A stretch of 64,000 nucleotides of DNA, from assembly GCA_030749435.1 (NCBI GenBank), contig JASMKH010000004.1:49674-113673 (forward strand), read 5' to 3'. This DNA is from Phycisphaerales bacterium. Lineage in GTDB: Bacteria > Planctomycetota > Phycisphaerae > Phycisphaerales > SM1A02. Of this stretch, positions 1-7,546 are shown one piece after another (position 1 is the first letter of the stretch; every line of letters begins with the position of its first letter). The position numbers were made by a program, and so were the translations under genes. The notes beneath the pieces are model-generated. The model searched no databases and was not told where the DNA came from. It worked only from the letters and a program-made list of their open reading frames with translations.

Positions 1-60
1 ACCATCATCCGCCCTGCGGCACGATCCCACGAGGCGATCCATTGGACGAAGGGACCAACA

Positions 61-579
61 ATGACCGTCAACTTCCTGACGCTTCCCGTCGGACCGGAGC
101 CCCCCAGCGTCATCAACGCCGTCATCGAGATTCCGCCGGGGAGCTCCAACAAGTACGAGTACGACAAGGCGCTCAACGTCTTCAAACTCGACCGCACCCT
201 GTTCAGCCCCGTCCACTATCCAGGCGCCTATGGGTTCATTCCTCGCACCCTGGCCGAGGACGGCGATCCGCTGGACATTCTGGTATTGCTCGACGGCCAC
301 TGTTTCACCGGCGCCCTCATCGAGGTCCGTCCACTCGGGGTCCTTGAGATGAAGGACGACAAGGGGCTGGACCACAAGATACTGGCGGTCCCGACGACGG
401 ACCCGCGGAAAGAGGAGTTCCACGGGCTGCAGAACGTCCCCCGTCACACGCTTCGAGAGATCGACTACTTCTTCCACATCTACAAGGAGTTGGAAGGCAA
501 GTTTGCAGACACCTACGGCTGGCACGACCGAGTCGATGCATACAGGATCATCGAAGAATCGGTCAAACGCTACGGCTGA
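61..579 (+). CDS. ppa: Inorganic pyrophosphatase, soluble family I
   Basis: Hydrolyses pyrophosphate to phosphate in the cytoplasm, pulling biosynthetic reactions forward. The 172-residue length fits family I. The metal-binding signature EDGDPLDILV is present near residue 62, preceded by KYEYDKALNVFKLDR and followed by GVLEMKDDKGLDHKILAVP, both family features. The ATG is preceded by an AAGGGA Shine-Dalgarno. The last ten bases overlap the end of the convergent secreted-protein gene. Function is well supported by family knowledge; nothing in the sequence shows how it is regulated. Confidence 0.95.
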   Translation: MTVNFLTLPVGPEPPSVINAVIEIPPGSSNKYEYDKALNVFKLDRTLFSPVHYPGAYGFIPRTLAEDGDPLDILVLLDGHCFTGALIEVRPLGVLEMKDDKGLDHKILAVPTTDPRKEEFHGLQNVPRHTLREIDYFFHIYKELEGKFADTYGWHDRVDAYRIIEESVKRYG

Positions 580-3500
580 CCGTCGCAGCCCGAGTGCATC
601 TCTGCGATCACCTCCATCAGGTCGAACAGATCGACTCGGAAGTCTCCCTTCCCGGGACCGAAGTCGCATCGTCGGTTCTGGCCCTGCGGCTTGACGTCGC
701 CCCAGGCCATGAGGACGGCCAACAGGTCTCGCACATCCACCAAACCGTCGCCGGTGACCTCGGTAGCGCACGCGCCCGTCAGAGCCCCGATGGAGCCCTG
801 ACAGATGTCGAGGATTCCATCGCCCTCGTAGTCGTACTCGCATCCGAGTGCAATCTGTATGCCGTCGTGGACGCCGTCTCCGTCACAGTCATTGAATGGC
901 TGCACCAGTTGGCATGACGACCCCGTCGCCGACAGGTCGGTCTCGGCAAAGCCGCTCGGTACGTACATGCCGTCCGAGAGGCCAACCAGGCACTCGGGGG
1001 GGGTGATGTTGAGCCAGGCCATCTCGATCTGCCCGGATTGGTGCAGGACAATCTGGAAGTCAGCATCGCCGATGTCCGGCTCCCAGAACGGCACATCCTC
1101 CCACGTCACGACAAAGAGACCTAGCGTTGGCCAGTCGACGGTGACCGCTCCTGCCAGGTCGGGTCGGAGATCCGAGAACAACCCGCTGATCCGGCTGTGA
1201 ATGAAGTGCGACCAAGGTGTGAATCCGTACGAATAGTCGGCGGTCCCGAAGGTCAGGTTGCCGTTGCTGTTGACAAAAACGTCGTTCCAGACGCTCCCGC
1301 CGAACGAGAAGGAGAACCCGAGCGGCACCAGTTGTGCGTCGTCATCGCCCAGCGGAACAACCTGGCCGCCGATCGTGTCGTACGGCAGCCCCGACACGGG
1401 CTGGGAGCACACCTGCCACACAGGCGGCTCGGAACCGCCGGACGGTGTGAATGACACCTGTTGGTAGCCGAGATCGAAGTCACCCAGGTAGTGCTCCGTG
1501 GCCCAGAACGGATCGCCCACCGGAACTGCCTCGCACACATCCGGAACGCCGTTGTTGTTGCAGTCACCGATCGGTGCGACCGGCCGCGCCACGCAGTCAA
1601 AGGCGTTCGAGAGGTCGGTTTGTGCAAAGGGCTCTGGAATGCCGCCACCGAATGAAGGCCCTGCGATGCCTGAGTGCGCTGTCAGTGACGGCCACGACAT
1701 CTCAATGACACCGTCGGGGTGCAGCACCAACTGCAGCGTGTTTGATGACCCGGTCACCTGGTACTCGGGGACGTCGACCCACGAGACCACGAAGGACCCA
1801 GCAGGTCCGGTGCCGTGCAGGACTGACCCGCCGACACTCGGATCGAGATCATCGAACAGGGCGCTGACTCGAGGAAGACTGAACTGGGCCGCCAGCGATT
1901 CGGCGTAGGTCGTGTCGTCGATGCCGAATGTCACGTAGCCGTTGCTGCCGACCGAGGCCTGTTGATACGCATTCCCACCGAATGGAAACGGATACGGCAT
2001 GGCGATGCTCGCCGCGTCGTCGTCACCCAGGGCAATTTGGGTGTGGTCAGTAGGATCGAGCCACACGCTTCCGGCGCCCACCGTGCACAGATCCCAGTGT
2101 GGGGGACCATTGGCACGTGGCACGAGCCGTACACCCAGACCAATGACGTCCACGCCATTGAGGAACTGCTGGACCATCCAATCGGATCCTTCCGTGGCAC
2201 CGGAAGGAATCTGGCATACGTCGAGTACGCCGTTGCCATCGCAGTCAGCTTCCGGGTCGTTGGCCAGTTGGCACACGTCAAGTTGACCATCCGCGTCGCA
2301 ATCGAGCAGTTCGGGGTCGCTCTCAAGTTGGCACGCGTCCAACGCGCCGTTCATGTCGCAGTCCAGGGACGGCGTCTCCAGAATGTCGCAGACGTCCGGG
2401 GTTCCATTGCCATCGCAGTCGTCTTGCGTGCCACCTTGGCACACGTCAAGCACACCGTCTCCGTCGCAGTCGGTGCCGGCGTTCAACTGGCATACGTCAA
2501 GCACACCGTCCCCGTCGCAGTCGGTGCCGGCGTTCAACTGGCATACGTCAAGCACACCGTCTCCGTCGCAGTCGGTGCCGGCGTTCAACTGGCATGCGTC
2601 AAGCACACCGTCCCCGTCGCAATCCAGCCACGGATCCCAGTTGAGTTGGCAGGCATCATGCTGCCCATCGGCGTCGCAGTCATGTTGCCCCGGCTCAAGC
2701 AGCAGTTCCATGGCATCGAATCGGCCGTTGCCATCGCAATCCAGATCGTCGCCGAGCGGAATGTCAATCAACGTGACGCCGCCGGCCCCCGTATCTCGAA
2801 TCGGGTCGCCGACAATGACCGTGGCCACCTCGAACCCCCAGACCGGGACGATCGAAACACTGACATCAAGCGAAGCCCCCATGCCGCCGGCGACAGGTGG
2901 CAGGTCGAGCCGTTCGACCTCAACGCCATTCTCCGAGTCGTCCGTCGTGATCAGAATGGCTCCGCTCGCTTCGCCGTCGCTTGGCGCGGTCCAACCCGGC
3001 GACCCGAACACCAGACCACCTCCTCCACCCTCATCACCGTCCCCGTCCGCCCCGCCGTGGCCGACAATGTCAACCAGCACGCCGCCGACACTGGCGCCTG
3101 CGCGATGCCATGGGCCACCGCTTGAGGAAAGCGCTTTCGTCGCGCTCATGAGATCTGCTGACCCGTCCGGAAGTAACTCGTAGGTCCAGACAGCACCGGC
3201 CAGAGCGCCGAGTTCGCCATCTCCGGGCGCCCCGACGGCCATGCCGAGCAGAGGGTGCGTCTCGAACGTCTCGGCCAACCCAACGGCTGCGCCGAATTCG
3301 TCGCCATCCTCGCCCTCCGGGTTGGCGACCTGCTGCGCAAGATGCCACCCGCCCATATCGGCCTGGAAGAGATACGCCGCTCCTCCCCCGGACCTGTCGG
3401 GTTCACCGACGACGATCAGACCTCCCGAGGCGCACACCGCGGATCCGAATCTCGCGCCCGACTCCACATGGGGCCCGGCAGTCAGTTTCGCCTGCTCCTC

Positions 3501-4118
3501 GTAGGACCCATCGGGTTGCCTTGCAAAGACCCACGCCGCGCCTGCGTGGTCATCGAGACTCTCGATGTCGGCCCCCCATCCGCCAACGACGATGACATCA
3601 CCGTCCGCCGCCACATCCCAGCCGAAGTAGTCGCCTTCCAGATGCCCGGCGGGCGAGAGCAGCACATCTGATGTCACCACACCTGCAGGGTTCGATGGAA
3701 TCTCAAAGACCCACGCCGCGCCAGCGTTGATCCCCGATCGATCATCACTCCAGGCGCCGACCACGATGGTTGATCCGTCGATATCGATCGCGCTGCCAAA
3801 GCGGCTCCCCAACGCGGGCGTCGCGGGCGCCAAACGGCACAGGAAACTCCATGACCAGGGAAGCTCATCGAGACTGGCTTCGCCAGCAACCCGTTCGAAG
3901 ACATCAACAGCCCCTCCAACGGGTCCGCCCGCGTCAACCGGTCGTCCCACCGCCGCCAGATTGCCTGAAACGGCAACCGATGCGCCATGCGCCATGCCCG
4001 CTGCGGAGCCGGCCAGATCCTGCATCCGGAAGATGTCCGGAAACGTCACCGGGTCGGCGCAGAGTGCCCCGGCCGCCACAAACACTCCAAGCCCCGCCAT
4101 TGATGATGCAATCGTCAT
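570..4118 (-). CDS. Large secreted FG-GAP-like protein with DCDGDG repeats and dockerin-like tail
   Basis: A 1182-residue exported protein. It has an N-terminal signal peptide (MTIASSMAGLGVFVAAGALC). Residues up to about 430 hold FG-GAP/beta-propeller-like repeats (GSAIDIDGSTIVVGA, GWDVAADGDVIVVGG). A central run of about ten calcium-binding-type DCDGDGVLDxCQ repeats follows, resembling thrombospondin type 3 repeats. Then come two copies of a roughly 200-residue domain marked by SNGYVTFG/SNGNLTFG and LHPDGVIEMSW/LHQSGQIEMAW. The C-terminus carries a dockerin-like segment (VTGDGLVDVRDLLAVLMAWG). The ATG at 4118 follows AGAGGGAACGGA; a GTG at 4142 is the longest alternative. Role is probably cell-surface or extracellular adhesion; no enzyme motif was seen. 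Confidence 0.85.
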   Translation of the reverse strand: MTIASSMAGLGVFVAAGALCADPVTFPDIFRMQDLAGSAAGMAHGASVAVSGNLAAVGRPVDAGGPVGGAVDVFERVAGEASLDELPWSWSFLCRLAPATPALGSRFGSAIDIDGSTIVVGAWSDDRSGINAGAAWVFEIPSNPAGVVTSDVLLSPAGHLEGDYFGWDVAADGDVIVVGGWGADIESLDDHAGAAWVFARQPDGSYEEQAKLTAGPHVESGARFGSAVCASGGLIVVGEPDRSGGGAAYLFQADMGGWHLAQQVANPEGEDGDEFGAAVGLAETFETHPLLGMAVGAPGDGELGALAGAVWTYELLPDGSADLMSATKALSSSGGPWHRAGASVGGVLVDIVGHGGADGDGDEGGGGGLVFGSPGWTAPSDGEASGAILITTDDSENGVEVERLDLPPVAGGMGASLDVSVSIVPVWGFEVATVIVGDPIRDTGAGGVTLIDIPLGDDLDCDGNGRFDAMELLLEPGQHDCDADGQHDACQLNWDPWLDCDGDGVLDACQLNAGTDCDGDGVLDVCQLNAGTDCDGDGVLDVCQLNAGTDCDGDGVLDVCQGGTQDDCDGNGTPDVCDILETPSLDCDMNGALDACQLESDPELLDCDADGQLDVCQLANDPEADCDGNGVLDVCQIPSGATEGSDWMVQQFLNGVDVIGLGVRLVPRANGPPHWDLCTVGAGSVWLDPTDHTQIALGDDDAASIAMPYPFPFGGNAYQQASVGSNGYVTFGIDDTTYAESLAAQFSLPRVSALFDDLDPSVGGSVLHGTGPAGSFVVSWVDVPEYQVTGSSNTLQLVLHPDGVIEMSWPSLTAHSGIAGPSFGGGIPEPFAQTDLSNAFDCVARPVAPIGDCNNNGVPDVCEAVPVGDPFWATEHYLGDFDLGYQQVSFTPSGGSEPPVWQVCSQPVSGLPYDTIGGQVVPLGDDDAQLVPLGFSFSFGGSVWNDVFVNSNGNLTFGTADYSYGFTPWSHFIHSRISGLFSDLRPDLAGAVTVDWPTLGLFVVTWEDVPFWEPDIGDADFQIVLHQSGQIEMAWLNITPPECLVGLSDGMYVPSGFAETDLSATGSSCQLVQPFNDCDGDGVHDGIQIALGCEYDYEGDGILDICQGSIGALTGACATEVTGDGLVDVRDLLAVLMAWGDVKPQGQNRRCDFGPGKGDFRVDLFDLMEVIAEMHSGCDGQP
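2438..2625 (-). repeat. 51-bp in-frame tandem repeat inside the DCDGDG-repeat protein gene
   Basis: About 3.7 nearly identical 51-bp units encode 17-residue blocks of the form QLNAGTDCDGDGVLDVC. Units start at 2438, 2489, 2540 and 2591 (partial). They differ by only one to three bases, whereas flanking DCDGNG blocks are clearly more divergent. This shows recent expansion by slippage or unequal recombination. Confidence 0.85.
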
Positions 4119-4226
4119 GTGCAGTCCGTTCCCTCTATCCACCGAGTATGCGGGCGATCGCTCTGGTGTGCAACTGAGCTTGAGAATCCATTCAAAACAA
4201 CCTGCGAATCGAGCATCCGGCCGCCA

Positions 4227-4658
4227 TCATCGCTCGCGATCCCAGGACCAGCCACGAACCTGCTTCTTCTGGCCCTGACGGCCCTTGGCCTCAAGACGTC
4301 GCCGCTTGCTCGCCCTGGTTGGTTGCGTCGAACGGCGGGCCCTGGTGGGGGCCAGCCCACCTCGAATCAACGCCGCCAGCCGCTCGCAGGCCTCCGCAAT
4401 GTTGTCCCGCTGGCTTCGGTGCCGGCCACACACAACTCGAATCGTTCCGTCGCTCCCGACCCTGCGAGCCAGCCTGCTCCGAAGAAGGCGTCGCCGCGGC
4501 TCCCCCATCGCATCGCAGGCTTCGATGTCCAGCACAATGGTCACCCGAGTCTGGACCCGATTGACCCGCTGCCCGCCTGGACCGCTGGCAGTTGAGGTCA
4601 TCATGCGGAGGTCCTTCCCCGGAATCGTCAACCGCTTGTTGATGAACAGATCGTCCAT
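4227..4658 (-). CDS. arfB: ArfB/YaeJ-like peptide-chain release factor domain protein
   Basis: A 143-residue protein with the class I release-factor catalytic motif GPGGQRVNRVQTRV at residues 27-40, followed by a basic C-terminal tail (RARRSTQPTRASKRRR...GRQGQKKQ). A GGQ domain without a codon-recognition domain plus a basic tail is the architecture of ArfB, which hydrolyses peptidyl-tRNA on stalled ribosomes by inserting the tail into the empty mRNA channel. It lies between a secreted-protein gene and the divergently oriented methyltransferase gene. The gene symbol is by similarity of architecture; a mitochondrial ICT1-like general rescue role is equivalent. Confidence 0.85.
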   Translation of the reverse strand: MDDLFINKRLTIPGKDLRMMTSTASGPGGQRVNRVQTRVTIVLDIEACDAMGEPRRRLLRSRLARRVGSDGTIRVVCGRHRSQRDNIAEACERLAALIRGGLAPTRARRSTQPTRASKRRRLEAKGRQGQKKQVRGWSWDRER

Positions 4659-4785
4659 TCGTCGCCCTGCCGCTGGCTACCTGCGATACTCCCTGCTGCC
4701 CCCGGAATCGCTCCGAGCCTTCATCGACTCGACCGGCCCCTCGTCATCAAAGGCGCAGCGGCTGGCGAACCCAGAGCCACCGCAC

Positions 4786-5967
4786 ATGGACCCTGCCAGA
4801 ACAACGACGCTGCGACTGACCTGTGCCCACGGGCAACACGAGATGCTCGCAATGGAACTCGAAGGGCTCGGTCGCTCGATCGCAGCGAGCGACCGCACCG
4901 GCGTGGAAGTGCAAGGCAATCTGCACGAGGCGGTTCGGCTCAACCTGCTGTCCCGCGTGGCCATGCGCGTGTTGTACCTCATCGATGCATTCCCCTGCAA
5001 TCACCCCGATCAACTTGCGAAGTCGGCAGGCGCGATCCCGTGGGAGACGATCATCCCGAGCAATGGCTACCTGAGCGTCACGTCCACGATCAACCACCCG
5101 ACCATCGACAACACGATGTTCGCCAACCTGAGGCTCAAGGACGCCATCGTTGACCGGATCCGGGCTGTTCATGGTCGCCGTCCGGACTCGGGCCCGCTCC
5201 GGACAGGCGTCGTGGTTCATCTGCATTGGCATGGCCAGACCGCGCAGCTCTGGATCGACACCTCGGGCGAGAAGCTCTCGGATCGCAGTTACCGCAAGAT
5301 GCCGCACCACGCCCCGCTCCGGGAGACCCTTGCAGCGGCCATTCTGATGCGAGCGGGTTACACCGGAGAGGCGCCAATCGTCATTCCGATGTGTGGAAGC
5401 GGAACACTCGCGATCGAAGCTGCGTTGATGGCGACGCACCGTCCACCCGGTCTGCTTCGCAATCGGTTCGGGTTTCAACACCTGCTTGGCTTCGATCGTG
5501 GTCTCTACGACTCGATCAGGCGAGAAGTCGCTCCACGCCGACCCCGGCGCAGCGAGGGCCCGAAGCCAACCATCATCGCCACCGACATCGACCCCGCAGC
5601 GATCGAGGCCACCAGGAAGAACGCCGAGACGGCGGGCGTTGGGCATCTCATTGAGTCAAGCGTGTGCGACTTCGCCGACACACCGCTCCCGGAAGAGCCC
5701 GGGATCGTCATCCTGCATCCGGAATACGGTCTGCGGCTGGGGGATGGGGACGCACTCCGCGAAACCTACGCCCGCATGGGCGATTTCTTCAAGCAGCGAT
5801 GCGGAGGATGGGCCGGGTGGATCTTCACGGGCAATCTCGAGCTCGCCAAGGTCGTCGGTCTGCGGACGAGTTGCCGAGTACCCTTCAAGCACGCGAGCGT
5901 CGATGCGCGGCTCCTTGGGTATGAACTGTGGAAGGGATCTCGAAAACGCAAAGTGACCGACGCATGA
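4786..5967 (+). CDS. THUMP-domain RlmL-type rRNA guanine-N2 methyltransferase
   Basis: A 393-residue protein resembling the N-terminal half of RlmL (23S rRNA m2G2445 methyltransferase). It has an N-terminal ferredoxin-like/THUMP region (LTCAHGQHEMLAMELEGLG) and DRSYRKMPHHAPLRETLAAA before the methyltransferase core. The SAM motif is IPMCGSGTLAIEAAL, and motif II is ATDIDPAAIEATRKNAE. Motif IV reads LHPEYGLRLG rather than the usual NPPYGxRL, so the Asn and second Pro are replaced. The frame is open far upstream of 4786, but homology begins at this ATG. The stop codon overlaps the next gene in an ATGA. Specific RNA target is not certain. Confidence 0.8.
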   Translation: MDPARTTTLRLTCAHGQHEMLAMELEGLGRSIAASDRTGVEVQGNLHEAVRLNLLSRVAMRVLYLIDAFPCNHPDQLAKSAGAIPWETIIPSNGYLSVTSTINHPTIDNTMFANLRLKDAIVDRIRAVHGRRPDSGPLRTGVVVHLHWHGQTAQLWIDTSGEKLSDRSYRKMPHHAPLRETLAAAILMRAGYTGEAPIVIPMCGSGTLAIEAALMATHRPPGLLRNRFGFQHLLGFDRGLYDSIRREVAPRRPRRSEGPKPTIIATDIDPAAIEATRKNAETAGVGHLIESSVCDFADTPLPEEPGIVILHPEYGLRLGDGDALRETYARMGDFFKQRCGGWAGWIFTGNLELAKVVGLRTSCRVPFKHASVDARLLGYELWKGSRKRKVTDA

Positions 5968-6797
5968 ACAACTTCGCGCTCCTGCTCCTGATCGCGTCCC
6001 CATCCTCGACGCCGCCGGTGGACATTGCCGTCATTGGCGCCAGCGCCTCTGCGGGCTGGGGTGTCGTCGTCGAGAGGCCCCCCACTGCAGCGCGCATACC
6101 GATTCACCACCGCCACCTCGACCTGGCCGCTGCCATCGGCGCATCTCTGGGCAGCGAGCATGCCGACGTATCGCGGTATGTCGACGCCTTGTTTTTCATC
6201 CAGCCGTTGACAACGGGCGCCGCCGAAGTCACCGCTGCAATCCAAGGAGATCCGGACGTCGTCGTCGGAATCGACTTTCTGTTCTGGTATGCCTACGGGC
6301 ACGTCCCGGCGCCTCAGGCGTCCCGGGGAGAAGTCACCACGCGGCTCGCCCTGCTTCAACACGGGCTGCGGGAACTGGAGCGATTCGATGTGCCACTGCT
6401 GATCGGTGATCTGCCAGACATGTCCAGTGCCGCCGACATCAAACCGATCGCGATGCTGACCGCCTCGCAGGTGCCATCGAGTCAGGCGTTGGCGGCGCTC
6501 AATGATCAGATCGCCGCGTGGGCCTCCGAGCGGGACAACGTCACGCTGCTCCCGTTGGCCGCAACCATGGAGTCGCTCCGCGGGGGCGGCGGCCTTGCCG
6601 TTGACGAGACACCCTGGCCCATCGATGCCTCCTACATCCAGTTCGACCAGTTGCACCCATCGGTTGAAGGCCTGTTGTTCCTGGCCGCCATGGTCGCCGC
6701 GAGGCTTGACGACGGCATGGAAGGCGTCACCGCGGAAGTTTCACCGGAGCAACTCAGGCAGCGGGTCAATGGCATGACGAGCGATCCCGCACCATGA
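5964..6797 (+). CDS. Exported SGNH/GDSL-like hydrolase family protein
   Basis: A 277-residue protein with a short hydrophobic N-terminus (MNNFALLLLIASPSSTPP), so probably exported. The segment VDIAVIGASASAGWG matches block I of SGNH hydrolases, with Ser in GASAS as candidate nucleophile. DQLHPSVEG near residue 220 matches block V with the catalytic His. Substrate is unknown; members of this fold include esterases and acyl hydrolases. The start ATG overlaps the upstream methyltransferase stop (ATGA), and its own stop overlaps the next start the same way, so the three genes are translationally coupled. Confidence 0.65.
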   Translation: MNNFALLLLIASPSSTPPVDIAVIGASASAGWGVVVERPPTAARIPIHHRHLDLAAAIGASLGSEHADVSRYVDALFFIQPLTTGAAEVTAAIQGDPDVVVGIDFLFWYAYGHVPAPQASRGEVTTRLALLQHGLRELERFDVPLLIGDLPDMSSAADIKPIAMLTASQVPSSQALAALNDQIAAWASERDNVTLLPLAATMESLRGGGGLAVDETPWPIDASYIQFDQLHPSVEGLLFLAAMVAARLDDGMEGVTAEVSPEQLRQRVNGMTSDPAP

Positions 6798-7522
6798 CCG
6801 ATCCCGACACCAGGCGAGCGGACCTCCGCGATCTCGGCCCCGCGGGCGCTCTGGCGGCCCTCTGGCTCATCTGTCCGGCCCTGCTCGGGTTTCTCCTCCT
6901 GGCCAAGCTGAGTGTGGCCTCGGAATGGCTGATGTCGATGGGAACGTTGGCGCCGGTCGTGTTCGCCGTTCTCTTCGCGGTCACCAGTGGGCTCGGTCTG
7001 CTCCCGACCTATGCGCAAGCGGTCGTCGGTGGATGGGTCTTCGGCCTCGGCGTGGGCCTGACCGCGGCGCTTGGCGGTTTCGTCGGCGGCGCCTTGATCG
7101 GGTGGCTCACGGCGCGTCTCGTAGCGCGGCAGCGGGTCGAACACGCGATTGAGCGGCACCCGCACGCGAGCGTCATCCGAAAAGCCCTCATCGGCCGAGG
7201 TTGGTGGCGCACCTTCGGCATCGTGACCTTGATCCGGATTCCCCCCAATTCACCATTCGCCCTGACCAACCTCGTACTCGCTGCGTGCGGCGTCCGTTTG
7301 AGCGTCCACCTCCTCGGAGCCGCCGTGGGAATGACGCCACGCACCGCGGTCATCGTCGGGCTCGCGGCAGCAGGCGCAGCCTCGGGCGCGGAGGACCTTC
7401 AGTCATTCGTCACGGACGGTCCGGGCCCCTGGGTACTCGTCGGCGGCATCATCACATTGCTCATCGCCCTGGCCATCATCGCATCGATCGCCCAGAGCGC
7501 CGTCACGCGGCTCGCCGACTGA
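6794..7522 (+). CDS. TVP38/TMEM64 (VTT, DedA-like) membrane protein
   Basis: A 242-residue integral membrane protein with about six hydrophobic segments. The central block LPTYAQAVVGGWVFGLGVGLT, the loop RxVxRQRVEHAIERHP, and LIRIPPNSPFALTNLVLAACGVRL are typical of the VTT domain (SNARE-associated Golgi/TVP38 family). Family members are thought to be lipid scramblases or transporters. Starts at an ATG overlapping the SGNH-like gene stop (ATGA), suggesting one transcript and perhaps a joint envelope-lipid role. It ends 24 bp from the convergent protease gene. Confidence 0.8.
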   Translation: MTDPDTRRADLRDLGPAGALAALWLICPALLGFLLLAKLSVASEWLMSMGTLAPVVFAVLFAVTSGLGLLPTYAQAVVGGWVFGLGVGLTAALGGFVGGALIGWLTARLVARQRVEHAIERHPHASVIRKALIGRGWWRTFGIVTLIRIPPNSPFALTNLVLAACGVRLSVHLLGAAVGMTPRTAVIVGLAAAGAASGAEDLQSFVTDGPGPWVLVGGIITLLIALAIIASIAQSAVTRLAD

Positions 7523-7546
7523 CGCTGCTGGATCTCGAACAACGAG

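Noticed and set aside
2438..2625. Regular repeats resembling a CRISPR or VNTR outside genes
   Set aside because: The period of 51 bp is in frame and codes for the DCDGDG blocks; there are no unique spacers.
1962..3125. 387-codon open frame on the plus strand with VAVGAGVQLA repeats
   Set aside because: The repeats are the antisense reading of the 51-bp units of the DCDGDG protein; no start signal or domain.
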